DNA of 64,000 nucleotides. It comes from Lentzea aerocolonigenes. Lineage in GTDB: Bacteria; Actinomycetota; Actinomycetes; Mycobacteriales; Pseudonocardiaceae. The notes under the pieces are model-generated. The model saw only the letters and a list, made by a program, of their open reading frames with translations, searched no databases and was not told the origin of the DNA. Below, in pieces: positions 26,169 to 35,276 of this stretch (its first letter is position 1; each line of letters opens with the position of its first letter). The translations under genes and the position numbers were made by a program. The stretch covers positions 62,001-126,000 of the forward strand of contig NZ_BBOJ01000006.1 in the NCBI RefSeq assembly GCF_000974445.1, read 5' to 3'.

Positions 26169-27611
26169 TTGCCCGCCAACGGAATGCCCAGCGCCAGCGG
26201 CGCGAGGGTCGCCGGTGACGACTACCAATGGCTGCACGCCTGGCGCTACTGCATGGAGATGCTGTACGAGGCGATCACCGGCCACCACCCGAACCCCGTC
26301 GTCGCGGTCGGGGTGGAGGAACCTGGTGTCGGGAACGGCGACGACGTCGTGCTCTACCGGCAGCGGCCACCGAACACCTACGTTCAGGTCAAGTACGCCG
26401 TGGACCACCGGGCAGCGGTGAGTCTCGACTATCTCGACCAGCAGGACGTTCTCCGGAAGATGGTCCAGGCGCACATCACGCTGACCGCCGGGGGCGACCC
26501 GGTGGAGATGCGCCTCGTGACCAATCGCACCATCGATCCCGCCGACACGTTGCTCCGAGACCGCGACGGTCGCGACGGCAGGCTGCTGCCGCGTGCCGCG
26601 CAGGGAGGCCCGCGGTCAGAACGAGGACAAGCACGAGCCGAATGGGCGGCCAAGGCGAAGGTCGACGAGCCGACGCTGATGGCCTTCCTCGGCCAGTTCC
26701 ACCTCGATGTCGCCTACGACCTTGGCCGGCTCCGGAAGGACGTCAGCCTGCTCATGACCGCGAACGGACTCCGTTCCGACGCTGTCGCGGTCAGCCTCGG
26801 TGCCGGCTGGATCTCACAGCAGGTCATCGCCGGCCGCCGGAGGCTGGGCGCGGACGACGTTAGGAGCGCGATCATGGCTCTGGGGCTGGAGTGCGGTTCA
26901 CCGTGGACGACGATCTCCATCGCCACCATCAAACACGACCAGGTCGCGCACCAGGCAGCGGTCGCCCTCGACTGGGTGGACCGCTTCAGCGGTGACACGG
27001 ACTGGACCCGGATCGCGCCCCTGCCGCCGCACACCTGGGACGACCTCGCCGCAGACGTCCGGTCCGTTCCTGACCGGCTCGGCGGCAGCAAGAGGGTTCT
27101 GGTCAGCGGGCACCTGCGACAGGCCACGGGTTTCCTGGTCGGCTCCGAACTGCGGCGCGTGCTGGGCTACGAAGTCGGAATTCGCCAAGGCGACCAGCTT
27201 TGGACCAGCGAGGCGAACACGCCGCCGTACGACCTCACGGTGTCAGAGACGGTCGTCGAGTCGGGGCCAGGAACCGCGATCATCGTGAACGTCGCGGCCA
27301 ACGCCGCAGAAGACGCCATCAGCTGGATCACTGCCAACGAGGTGCCGGTGAGCAAGATCCTCACTGTCACGCCGTCCCGCGGGGTGGGGCCGAAGTCCGT
27401 GCCCACAGCCGAGGCGGCCAACGGCCTCGCCGTGGCGATTCGAGATCTTGCCCGGCCGCACGCACCAGCAGGTCCGCTCCACCTGTTCCTGATCGGACCT
27501 CTCGGACTGGCCGTGCTGCTCGGACACCATTGGAACCGACTCACGACCACGCACGTGTACGAGCATCTGGGTGGACAGGAGTACACCCCCGCCTTCGTCG
27601 TTCGCGCTTGA
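26169..27611 (+). CDS. cap4: Cap4 nuclease-SAVED effector
   Basis: A 480-residue effector. The N-terminal ~200 residues are the DUF4297 (Mrr/PD-(D/E)XK-like) nuclease: ARVAGDDYQWLHAW, an acidic residue near 58-59 in GNGDDVVLYR and the QVK motif in TYVQVKYAVD (73-75). The C-terminal part (about 260-480) is a SAVED domain with HLFLIGPLGLAVLLGHHWN near the end, similar to the end of the TIR-SAVED protein. Cap4 binds a cyclic trinucleotide and then degrades dsDNA indiscriminately. The TTG start at 26169 has GGAGG upstream with five-base spacing; ATG 26184 is an alternative. It closes the second CBASS operon. Confidence 0.9.
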   Translation: MPANGMPSASGARVAGDDYQWLHAWRYCMEMLYEAITGHHPNPVVAVGVEEPGVGNGDDVVLYRQRPPNTYVQVKYAVDHRAAVSLDYLDQQDVLRKMVQAHITLTAGGDPVEMRLVTNRTIDPADTLLRDRDGRDGRLLPRAAQGGPRSERGQARAEWAAKAKVDEPTLMAFLGQFHLDVAYDLGRLRKDVSLLMTANGLRSDAVAVSLGAGWISQQVIAGRRRLGADDVRSAIMALGLECGSPWTTISIATIKHDQVAHQAAVALDWVDRFSGDTDWTRIAPLPPHTWDDLAADVRSVPDRLGGSKRVLVSGHLRQATGFLVGSELRRVLGYEVGIRQGDQLWTSEANTPPYDLTVSETVVESGPGTAIIVNVAANAAEDAISWITANEVPVSKILTVTPSRGVGPKSVPTAEAANGLAVAIRDLARPHAPAGPLHLFLIGPLGLAVLLGHHWNRLTTTHVYEHLGGQEYTPAFVVRA

Positions 27612-27634
27612 CCTCGCTGCGGTTCGAGTTGATC

Positions 27635-27665
27635 AAGCGGGTCAGTGTTCAATCCTGGCCCGCTT
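27635..27665 (+). terminator. Hairpin terminator after cap4
   Basis: AAGCGGGTCAG and CTGGCCCGCTT pair with one T-G wobble around the nine-base loop TGTTCAATC, then TCGTT. It is 24 bp after the cap4 stop. Confidence 0.75.
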
Positions 27666-28227
27666 TCGTTCTCGGGTTTGCCGCTTAGAACGCGCACGCT
27701 TATCCGAACAGCAACTCGTCGATGCGAGCTGCGGTTCCACATCTGTGGCTCGACTGGTGCGCTCCTCTGAACGCCTCGTCAAGACCGAGCCGGACTGCCC
27801 TCGTACACCCCAGACATCCGACAGGGACTCGGTGCTCAGATGATCAACCGGTGCCGCTACTTCCCCACTACCACGGACACAAGCCAGCTCCATTCGCTCG
27901 ACAGGCGGTAATGCGCCAACATCCGTCGGGGTCTAGAAGCTTCACCTTTGCGCACCACCACGCGACTGATGCTCTCCTGCTGTGGAGGGGTGCTCGGCGC
28001 CAGTACGACGCATGCTGCCTGTCACTCGGTCCCGTCTTCGACGGCCTGCTCGACCTCGTCCACCTCCGCAGCCGTGCCCTGGTTCCTCGCACCGGCGCAC
28101 TGGGCGACGGCTCTGCTCGGTGGATCCCACGGACGTGAGACGTGGACGGCGCGCGCCGTAGCCCGAATGGCTGGCAGCCTGTTCACGAACGGCCGCCTAA
28201 CCTGTTACGGCGACGGGGGGTGGCGAC
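27666..28227 (+). other. Gene-free spacer between CBASS and zinc-ribbon cluster
   Basis: Open frames here have no family resemblance, no good ribosome site and low coding bias. Apart from the cap4 terminator at its left edge nothing was recognised. The promoter of the 28228 cluster should be near its right end. Confidence 0.5.
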
Positions 28228-28743
28228 ATGGAACCTTGCGAACGCGCACCTTCACGCCCTCGCCACCCCTCCCGACTGATGGGACCGGTCACGCTGGCAA
28301 GCGTGCTCTGCGTCGTGGCGCTCGCCAGATTCACGGGAAATACACCACCTGGTTTCGGGTGGAAACCTACGAAATCTCTGTCTTGTCCCTATTGCGAGTC
28401 TCGTTCTACGTGGCTCACGGAGCACAGCGGGTGGTGTCGAGGTGATGGCCTTTTCCGATGGAGCCCGTGTTTGTTGTGCGACGAGCTCCTGATCAGCTGG
28501 AACGGAAGGCACTGGCGGTGTCCACACGACCACGAGGCGGACGCGCTGCTGTGCCCAGGCTGCTCCGCTCTCAGTCCCATCGGGCGCAACTCCAAGGTCA
28601 GGTGCGTTGGGCGTACCAAGCACACGTTCACCGCTGCACCGCACCTATGTGAAGAGTGCGAACAGGGCTATGTCGTGTGCTTGCTCGGCAGCAATCGTGG
28701 GGTCTGTGAGGCCTGTGGAACGGAATGGCAGGTGACAGGGTGA
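28228..28743 (+). CDS. Multi-zinc-ribbon protein of unknown function
   Basis: A 171-residue protein with a short hydrophobic N-terminal stretch (MGPVTLASVLCVVALA, residues ~18-33) and then at least four CxxC or CxxxC knuckles: CPYCES, CLLCDE, CPGCSAL, CEECEQ and CEACGTE. It has the look of a tandem zinc-ribbon protein anchored at or near the membrane. No family name can be given. GTGA overlap with the following membrane protein gene indicates they are expressed together. The gene lies between two defence operons, and a role in binding nucleic acid is possible. Confidence 0.6.
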   Translation: MEPCERAPSRPRHPSRLMGPVTLASVLCVVALARFTGNTPPGFGWKPTKSLSCPYCESRSTWLTEHSGWCRGDGLFRWSPCLLCDELLISWNGRHWRCPHDHEADALLCPGCSALSPIGRNSKVRCVGRTKHTFTAAPHLCEECEQGYVVCLLGSNRGVCEACGTEWQVTG

Positions 28744-29762
28744 GCTCCGATGCTGTGGGAACGATCTCCAGTGGTTCTGGAAAGGTCGGCCGGTACTTCA
28801 CAGTGGTCAGCACGATGCCGTCGATCCTGCTCATTGCCTACACGTACATGCTCGTGCGGGTGAGCTGGTCGGGGCCTGTCAACTGGTCGGCGCTCTCCGA
28901 GGTGAAGCTGCACGAGATCGCGTTCCTCGGACTTGGCGCGCTCGTGCTGGCCCTCGCCACAAACCCGCTGCAATTCCCAATGATCCAGATGTTCGAAGGT
29001 TACTGGGGCACCTCACGCCTGGGAGTCGCGTTGGCGACCGCAAGAGTGATGCACCATCGTCGTCGCCGGACTGCATTAGAAGTAGCGGAGTTGGCGGCTG
29101 ACGACAACGTGAAGGCCCATGGCCCACTAGCGCTGCGCTACGAGGACGTACCTGTGGAGGTGGTGGAGTCCGCCGTCGTCCGCGCTGAGAGCAGCCGAGC
29201 ACGCAACAGTTACCCGGACATCGCCGACGTCATGCCGACGAGGCTGGGCAATGTGCTGCGACGTTACGAGACCAACGTCGGCGCACCCTACGGACTCGAT
29301 CCGCTAATGACCATTCCGAGGCTCGTGATGCTCGGCGGCGAGCGGGAGATCTCTTACGTGCAGGATCAACGGGTCCAGCTCGAACTCGCTATCAGAACTA
29401 CCTTCGTCGCGCTGTGCGCGATGGTCATTACCTTCGTCCTGATGGGCCGTCACGGGCTCTGGATGCTCCTTGCGATCGTGCCCTACGGCGTCTCATTCTT
29501 CGCCTACCGCGGCGCGGTCGCCCTCGCGCACGAGTACGGCACTAGTTTGGCTGTACTGACTGATCTCAGCAGGTTCGATCTGTATGACCGTCTGCGGCTC
29601 CCGCAAGTCGCCAACGGAGCCGACGAACGCGCGAGGAACGCGACACTGATGGAGGTCTTCAGGTTCGACCGCAAGGCATCCCTGCCCTACGAACATCCCC
29701 TTCCGTCCCGGCAGGGCGTCGAGCTGATTGTCAAGCAGGCTGCGGCCGAGCCGCCCGAATGA
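28740..29762 (+). CDS. Uncharacterised membrane protein (about four TM helices)
   Basis: About 340 residues. Hydrophobic segments: ~20-40 (FTVVSTMPSILLIAYTYML) and ~57-80 (AFLGLGALVLALATNPLQF) as a first pair, then TTFVALCAMVITFVLMG and LWMLLAIVPYGVSFFAYRG as a second pair near 220-260. Between the pairs is a long cytosolic part with a basic HHRRRRT stretch and helical charged sequence. The C-terminal ~85 residues are soluble. The GTG at 28740 was chosen because it overlaps the previous stop (GTGA); ATG 28725 is an alternative. Membrane proteins beside zinc-ribbon and pentapeptide genes could be a pore-forming effector, but this is speculation. Confidence 0.65.
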   Translation: MSSDAVGTISSGSGKVGRYFTVVSTMPSILLIAYTYMLVRVSWSGPVNWSALSEVKLHEIAFLGLGALVLALATNPLQFPMIQMFEGYWGTSRLGVALATARVMHHRRRRTALEVAELAADDNVKAHGPLALRYEDVPVEVVESAVVRAESSRARNSYPDIADVMPTRLGNVLRRYETNVGAPYGLDPLMTIPRLVMLGGEREISYVQDQRVQLELAIRTTFVALCAMVITFVLMGRHGLWMLLAIVPYGVSFFAYRGAVALAHEYGTSLAVLTDLSRFDLYDRLRLPQVANGADERARNATLMEVFRFDRKASLPYEHPLPSRQGVELIVKQAAAEPPE

Positions 29763-29795
29763 CCGTTGCCTGGAACAACCTGACACGATTCGGCT

Positions 29796-30656
29796 GTGGT
29801 GGCTGACCAAGGTGACGAGCAGACGGACGAGACCGCGCCGCAGGACAACCGGATCCCCCCGCCGGCCAACCGGAACGAGCCCCGAGGTTGGCGCCCTGGC
29901 CAAGCAGCGGCACGACCTGTCGGCAGCCAAACGGACAGCCCGCAACTACGTCGGCGCGATCGGTGGCTCTGGGGCTGGCCGATCGCGGTGATCACGGCTA
30001 TGGCCGTGCTGGGTCAGGTGTGGGGCCCGTTCGGAGTGCTGCTCGCCGGGGTCGCAATTACCGGGATACTGGCTCTCTACGTCGGTTCCGGCGTATTCCC
30101 CCGGATCGTGAGCATTGCAATCGCACTCACCGCATGTGTCGTTCTGATCGGTATCTTCGCGAGCTACAGCTTCGGTCTCCTCAGTTACCGGCCGATCGGC
30201 ACAGCGCAGACATCATCAGCAACCAATGCGCCCCCGAATGCCGACTACCTACGCGGCGGCTCGGCGCGAGGCACGTCCCTCAACGCCATCAACATCGATC
30301 GGCAGGTTCTGCGCGACGCTCAACTGGACGGTGTCATCGCCAGAGGCGCCTCGATGGACAACACCGTGTTGGAGGGCGCCAAACTTGCGGGTGCCGATCT
30401 CCGCGGTTCGAACCTCCACGCCGCCCGACTGCGCGGCGCCGATCTCCGTGGTGCCGACCTCAGTGGGGTGAACCTGACCGAGGCAGACCTGACTGATGCC
30501 TGCCTTCGTGGCGCGAACCTATCCGGGGCTGTACTAGAGAAGGTAACGGCGACAAACGCCGCAGTCGACGACGTGGTGGTCTCCGAACTACAGAAACGCC
30601 AGGCAGCGTCCTGGCCATCGTCGTCACCAGCTTCCGCCACGGCATGCTCGCGCTGA
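29796..30656 (+). CDS. Membrane-anchored pentapeptide-repeat protein
   Basis: A 286-residue protein. A Pro/Gln/Arg-rich cytosolic N-terminus (~60 residues) is followed by two transmembrane segments (WPIAVITAMAVLGQVWG with GVAITGILALYVGSG, and IAIALTACVVLIGIFASYS). The C-terminal third is a pentapeptide repeat of A(D/N)LxG type: GADLRGSNLHAARLRGADLRG and further copies, giving a right-handed quadrilateral beta-helix. Such domains act as protein or DNA-mimic modules and as scaffolds. The start is GTG 29796. It follows the membrane protein by 33 bp and is probably the third gene of the cluster. Confidence 0.7.
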   Translation: MVADQGDEQTDETAPQDNRIPPPANRNEPRGWRPGQAAARPVGSQTDSPQLRRRDRWLWGWPIAVITAMAVLGQVWGPFGVLLAGVAITGILALYVGSGVFPRIVSIAIALTACVVLIGIFASYSFGLLSYRPIGTAQTSSATNAPPNADYLRGGSARGTSLNAINIDRQVLRDAQLDGVIARGASMDNTVLEGAKLAGADLRGSNLHAARLRGADLRGADLSGVNLTEADLTDACLRGANLSGAVLEKVTATNAAVDDVVVSELQKRQAASWPSSSPASATACSR

Positions 30657-31126
30657 CACGGCTCAGGTTGTCCTCGAGGCCTGGCTCAAACCGATGCATC
30701 GTCTCCTGATGTTGTGCTGCGATCAGCGAGACAGCCGAGCAAACGACGCCGATGCGAATTGGCCCCAGATCCGCTCTGACGGCGATCAGAAGCTCGTCAG
30801 TGGCAGTGCTCGGCCAACTTCACCCCAATGGAGCACCAACCTCGGCTGTGTTCCAACCTCGAGGGGAGCCTGGCGGACAAGACCAGCTGGGCGCACTCGG
30901 ACGTAGGGCTTGGACGTGTAGTCGTTCGAGCCCAGGCCGTAGACGATCACGCCCATGAACACGCCTGTCGTCAGGCGGCAACGGCTGCGCAAGGCCAGGC
31001 ACAAGTCGCTCTCCAGACATGGAGACACTGCCGAAGCATCCAGCTGAAGTAACGAGGGGGTCCTCTCTCGCGAATGATCAGTCGTGCGAACAGCGCGCGA
31101 GGTCGATTCAAGAGGAGGTGCCTGTG
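30657..31126 (+). other. Spacer before the DISARM-like operon
   Basis: About 470 bp. No plus-strand gene is convincing. The right end carries the operon's strong Shine-Dalgarno AGAGGAGG at 31111-31118. A short minus-strand frame with coding-like codon use is listed separately. The operon promoter is expected between about 30960 and 31100. Confidence 0.5.
30786..30956 (-). CDS. Weak small ORF or gene fragment
   Basis: From ATG 30956 a 56-residue frame begins MGVIVYGLGSNDYTSKPYVR and ends ALPLTSF. The first half has high G/C at third codon positions, as real genes here do, but no family is recognised and the frame may extend upstream without a clear start. It could be a small gene, or the remnant of a longer one, divergent from the DISARM-like operon. 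Confidence 0.25.
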   Translation of the reverse strand: MGVIVYGLGSNDYTSKPYVRVRPAGLVRQAPLEVGTQPRLVLHWGEVGRALPLTSF

Positions 31127-32062
31127 ATGGCGTCTCTCCAGGGCGGACCCGTTCGGCTTGTGCTGTCAATGTCTTACGACGAACCAGGGCGAGCGGCGCC
31201 GTGGATTGGGCCGCTCTTGGCACTCGGAGCTAGGGCCGCGCGCTACTCACGGAAGTCAATCGGCCGACAGTTGGTTATCGCTCTGTCAGTGCCGAAGCGG
31301 GACTTTGCAGCGTCTCTGATCGGGTGTGGTTGGGTTCTCGCAAGCCAGGCACCGACTCTAACGGCGCCGCTGGATGCTCTCCGTGACATGGAACCAGGAC
31401 AGCCACTCCGGGCCGTCAACAGCCGTCAAGTGATCGCGGGGGTGTTCTCGTACCTGGACGAACGAGCGCATCCGCCCCAGGCGCACTTCGCCGGGTCGTC
31501 ATGGAGGATCGACGGCATCCGAGCGCTGGCCCCAATTACTGAGCTTGACCAGCCTGAACGCGCACCTCGTCCGGAGCCAGGCAGCCTCGAACACATGGCG
31601 CGACTCGATCAGGCGTGGGATGACCGCCTCGCAAGGCCGGCTGCCGACCTCGCCATTGTCGGAACGTTGGCGTGGCTGAAGGAGGACTTTGAGGCACATC
31701 TCGCTCGGCAAAACGACCAGTTGCCGTCGAGCAGAATAGGGTCTTTGCTCATGCCAAAGATTGGCCGAGTGGCAACCTGGTTTACCCTGGTGTATTCCTC
31801 AGCCAGTCTCGCAGACCACCTGCCCATACCTGGAAGCGTGAACGCAGTGATTCTCGACGGGAACGGAGCTATCAAGTACCTATCCGAGATCGAAGCTCCC
31901 GTCGTGATCTGCGTATTGGATCGCTCGGTTGCAGACGAGACAGCAGCAGAGCTTGTGATTCAGCTGCGCAATACTCGTAGCGAGCCGTTGTCGCTTAATA
32001 ATGACCTTGGTTGGCCCCCGCCGGCTGGTGTCGAAGCCTTGGCATTCACTGTGGCGCTATGA
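31127..32062 (+). CDS. Unknown protein, first gene of DISARM-like operon
   Basis: A 311-residue soluble protein from ATG 31127, eight bases after GGAGG (GTG 31124 also possible). Alternating hydrophobic strands and helices (QLVIALSVPKRDFAASLIG, VNAVILDGNGAIKYL, APVVICVLDRSVADETA) suggest a Rossmann-like or degenerate RecA-like fold without Walker motifs. No HxKxxxxD phospholipase motif is present, so it is not DrmC. Together with the next gene it occupies the position of drmE in class 2 DISARM and may be half of a split DrmE-like protein; that is a guess from position and general sequence style. Its stop overlaps the next start (ATGA). Confidence 0.6.
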   Translation: MASLQGGPVRLVLSMSYDEPGRAAPWIGPLLALGARAARYSRKSIGRQLVIALSVPKRDFAASLIGCGWVLASQAPTLTAPLDALRDMEPGQPLRAVNSRQVIAGVFSYLDERAHPPQAHFAGSSWRIDGIRALAPITELDQPERAPRPEPGSLEHMARLDQAWDDRLARPAADLAIVGTLAWLKEDFEAHLARQNDQLPSSRIGSLLMPKIGRVATWFTLVYSSASLADHLPIPGSVNAVILDGNGAIKYLSEIEAPVVICVLDRSVADETAAELVIQLRNTRSEPLSLNNDLGWPPPAGVEALAFTVAL

Positions 32063-33573
32063 GCCGTATCGATGGGCTGAACCAGCGCTACGCTGCATCT
32101 GCCAGTCTCGTTCATACCGGAGTTGAAGTCGTCGCCGTCGAGGATCCTGTTGGGGCACGCTTCAATGCTGCTGTCCGTCGACTAATTGCGCTGTTCAAGG
32201 ACGATGGTGGAGCCTGCATTGAGGACCTGGTCGGCGCGGCCAAGGCGCTACGTTGGCGGCAGATCACCCAGGCCCAGCCTCTGGAATTCAACCCCAGCCT
32301 GCCCCAACTGGCCAGAGAGGTCACTAAGCACGCCAAGCGCCTGCACGGGGCCATCGGGGATCAAGGGCTGCTCGACGAGCTCGCTTCCGCAGCTGACCTG
32401 GTGGCTTCGAGCGATCCCGTTGTGGGGACGCTGCTGCTGCGGTCGATCGAAGAGGTTGGTGCGGGTTCCATCATCGTGATCGCTGGCAGCAAGGCTGCCG
32501 CGGCGGGACTGAAGTCATGGCTTCAGGAGCACGACGTACTGCTGTCCACCGTAGGTGAACTCGAGCGAAACGAGTCCCAGCGTGATCAGGCCTACGTCAT
32601 TGGACCGCCCCGGTTCTACCGATCGTCGCTGGTAACAGCGCCAGTCACCAGCGAGGTGAGTTTCTTCCTGCCAGCTTGGTTTGGTGACCGCAGCGTGCCC
32701 CGGTCTGCCATCGCCGCCTACGCAGAGGGAGCGATCCGAATCGAAGCCCGGGTTTTCCTTGAGGGCGACACGGCTGGGTCGGGCCCCGCTCCGTCGGACG
32801 AGCCTGAGGATGCGAATGATTACCTGCCCCAACCAGTTTGGGGCAAGCACCAGAACGGTGATCGTGAGCCAACCAGCGAGGAGGTCGAAGCTCGCAAGGT
32901 GCTGCTCAGCGGCAACCGAGCCATGTGGCTCGACGACGGGGAAAGGATCCGCTCCCTTAACCCGGAGCAGCCTGCCGGAGAGCGTGTCACCTACACGGAT
33001 GTTGCAGCGGTCAGGACGGGCACGTACCTGCTGCTGCGGCAGGGTCAGACCGAGCGCGACGCGCTGTACCAGGCGGCTATTGCCCGCCTGGCGCGCGGTG
33101 TGGTCATCGACGAGGCCCAGCGGGCCTGGAAGTACCTGCTAGCTGAGCGGATTCAGAAGGCAGGGTATCGAGAAGTGGTCAAGCAGCTGCGGGCAGTAGG
33201 AGTGAAAGCCGCAGACCGGGCGCGTGCTTGGGTGAATCCCGCTCTGATCCGCCCTGTCAGCGATCAAGACTTCGAACGGCTCCTGCGGTGGCTCGGCATT
33301 CCGACCCAGCCGACGTTCGGCTATGCCTCCACGCTGCGCAGGACGCTATATCAGGTGAGCGCGGAGATCGGGAAGTTACTTGAAGGGGCCGTCTCTTCTG
33401 CGGACCTTTCAGAACTGGAGGCTGGTGGCCGTATCAGGCTGGACGTGGAGGCCGAAGGCTTTCGGGGCATCCTCGCGACCCGCGTGCTTGCGGTCTCTCC
33501 ATTCACAGAAATCGTGCCACGACATGATGCACGTGTGCCGTTTGAAGATCGGGGTGGGCAGTGGCTCGAATGA
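32059..33573 (+). CDS. Unknown protein, possible DrmE-like C-terminal half
   Basis: A 504-residue soluble protein. The N-terminal half has alternating strands and helices with AGSIIVIAGSKAAAAGL and QAYVIGPPRFYRSSLV, helicase-like in rhythm but with no ATP-binding loop. An acidic linker (about 230-250) is followed by a beta region VAAVRTGTYLLLRQG and a helical C-terminus including LLRWLGIPTQPTFGYAS and a final ILATRVLAVSPF strand. The gene is coupled to both neighbours by ATGA overlaps. Relationship to DrmE (the uncharacterised DISARM protein) is suspected from operon position next to DrmA/DrmB; it has not been established. Confidence 0.6.
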   Translation: MSRIDGLNQRYAASASLVHTGVEVVAVEDPVGARFNAAVRRLIALFKDDGGACIEDLVGAAKALRWRQITQAQPLEFNPSLPQLAREVTKHAKRLHGAIGDQGLLDELASAADLVASSDPVVGTLLLRSIEEVGAGSIIVIAGSKAAAAGLKSWLQEHDVLLSTVGELERNESQRDQAYVIGPPRFYRSSLVTAPVTSEVSFFLPAWFGDRSVPRSAIAAYAEGAIRIEARVFLEGDTAGSGPAPSDEPEDANDYLPQPVWGKHQNGDREPTSEEVEARKVLLSGNRAMWLDDGERIRSLNPEQPAGERVTYTDVAAVRTGTYLLLRQGQTERDALYQAAIARLARGVVIDEAQRAWKYLLAERIQKAGYREVVKQLRAVGVKAADRARAWVNPALIRPVSDQDFERLLRWLGIPTQPTFGYASTLRRTLYQVSAEIGKLLEGAVSSADLSELEAGGRIRLDVEAEGFRGILATRVLAVSPFTEIVPRHDARVPFEDRGGQWLE

Positions 33574-35276
33574 TGCCCGCATTCTGCCCGGATGATGTGT
33601 CACCGGGCGAGAAGGCTGTGTATACGGCGTTTCGAGAGAGTGGCGAGACCGACAACTGGGTCGTACTGCACTCCCTCGGCATCGCCGATCACGTGCGCCA
33701 GGTCGAAGGCGAGGCCGACTTTGTCGTCATCATTCCGAATACCGGAATCCTGATTATCGAGGTAAAGTCGCATCAGTCGATCGACCGGCGTGCCGATGGG
33801 AGCTGGAAACTCGGCAACGACGCGCCGACCGCCCGCGGACCATTCCAGCAGGCCAGCGAAGCTATGCACAGCCTTCGCGCCTATCTGAGGCAAAAACGCG
33901 TCGACCTGCGCTCGGTGCCGATGCTCTCCGCTGTCTGGTTCACCGGCGTCCGCGCTCGTACCATGCTGCCGCCGAACCCAGAGTGGCACGACTGGCAAGT
34001 GCTGGACTCGGAGGACCTGAAAGCCGCCCCAGCAGCCGTCGTGCGGACACTAACGGCCGGGACGAAGCACCTCGACGGCAAGATCAAGTACTTCTCCTAC
34101 GGCGGCGTCGGACCTGACGGGGAGACTGCTGACCGCGTCGCCAGGCTGCTGCGTCCCAAGTTCGAGCTGGCAACGGTCGCCGGAGATCGTCGCCGTGCCC
34201 ACAAAACCCAGCTTGTCTCCTTCATCGAGGAGCAGTTCCTCGCCCTCGACGCCGTGGCCGAGAACCGCAGCGTGTTGTTTGCAGGTCCAGCGGGTACAGG
34301 CAAAACGTTTCTCGCCATGGAATCGGCCCGGCGCGAGGTGGCGACCGGAAAGCAGGGACGACTGCTGTGTTTCAACCGCTTTCTCGGCAAACGTCTCGTC
34401 GCCGACATGGCAGACCTCGACGGCCTCACGGTCGGCACCTTCCATCAGGAGTTGCTCCGTCTCGCTGGGCTTCACCATGCTCCCAACAACCCAACACGCG
34501 GGTTCTGGAGGGAGGAACTGCCCGAACGTGCATTAGAGACGCTGATAAATAGCGGCCCGGCGTCGGCGAACGACTTCCTGATTGTTGACGAGATCCAAGA
34601 CATCGCCACCGAGCAGTATCTCGACGTACTCGACTTGATGGTGGATGGCGGGCTGAAGGATGGGCGGGTGCTGCTGTTCGGCGACTTCGAGCGCCAGGCG
34701 ATCTTCGAGAACGAGACCGGTCGCGAACGACTTCGCGCCCGCACGCCCCACCTGACCAGTCACAAGCTGATACACAACTGTCGCAATCTGCCGCGAATCG
34801 GTTACCAGGTGAATCTCCTTTGCGACCTCCAGCCGGGCTACCAGCGGTTCCGCCGCCCCGACGACGGCATCGACCCGACCTTCCGCCAATACCGGGCCGG
34901 GCAGGACCAGTCAGCGCTCCTCGCAGCCGCTATCCGGGAACTCAGGAACGAGGGCTACGAGCTGAACGAGATCGTCGTACTCAGTCCCCATCGCGACTAT
35001 TCGACTGCGGCCACCACAAACGAGCAGTGGCTTCGGCAGATTCTGAAAGCCGCCGACGGACTCCCAGCCCGTCCCGGCCAGGTGCAGTACTCGACCATCC
35101 ATGCCTTCAAAGGACTAGAAGCGCCAGCGGTCGTCGTCACCGACCTCGACCGCCAGGTAGCGGCCATCGAAAACTTCGACTCACTGCTCTACATCGGACT
35201 GACGCGTGCCACCGACCGCCTAATCGCCCTAATCGAAACGAACACACTCCGCAAGGCCGTAGGAGGCACCGCATGA
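33570..35276 (+). CDS. NERD nuclease-UvrD/Rep-type helicase
   Basis: A 568-residue fusion. Residues ~10-170 are a NERD nuclease-related domain: EGEADFVVIIPNTGILIIEV, giving Asp50 and the Glu64-Val-Lys66 catalytic-type motif. Then comes a superfamily 1 helicase: Walker A GPAGTGKT (239-246), Walker B FLIVDEIQDI (336-345) and a motif V/VI region with IHAFKGLEAPAVVVTDLD and LLYIGLTRATDRL near the end. Such proteins can translocate on single-stranded DNA and may cut it. ATG 33570 overlaps the previous stop (ATGA). NERD-helicases are known from several defence loci; finding one coupled to DrmA and DrmB is unusual. Confidence 0.9.
   Translation: MMPAFCPDDVSPGEKAVYTAFRESGETDNWVVLHSLGIADHVRQVEGEADFVVIIPNTGILIIEVKSHQSIDRRADGSWKLGNDAPTARGPFQQASEAMHSLRAYLRQKRVDLRSVPMLSAVWFTGVRARTMLPPNPEWHDWQVLDSEDLKAAPAAVVRTLTAGTKHLDGKIKYFSYGGVGPDGETADRVARLLRPKFELATVAGDRRRAHKTQLVSFIEEQFLALDAVAENRSVLFAGPAGTGKTFLAMESARREVATGKQGRLLCFNRFLGKRLVADMADLDGLTVGTFHQELLRLAGLHHAPNNPTRGFWREELPERALETLINSGPASANDFLIVDEIQDIATEQYLDVLDLMVDGGLKDGRVLLFGDFERQAIFENETGRERLRARTPHLTSHKLIHNCRNLPRIGYQVNLLCDLQPGYQRFRRPDDGIDPTFRQYRAGQDQSALLAAAIRELRNEGYELNEIVVLSPHRDYSTAATTNEQWLRQILKAADGLPARPGQVQYSTIHAFKGLEAPAVVVTDLDRQVAAIENFDSLLYIGLTRATDRLIALIETNTLRKAVGGTA

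Noticed and set aside
31127..32062. DrmC (phospholipase D) identity for the first gene of the DISARM-like operon
   Set aside because: No HxKxxxxD motif is present in it or in the next protein.
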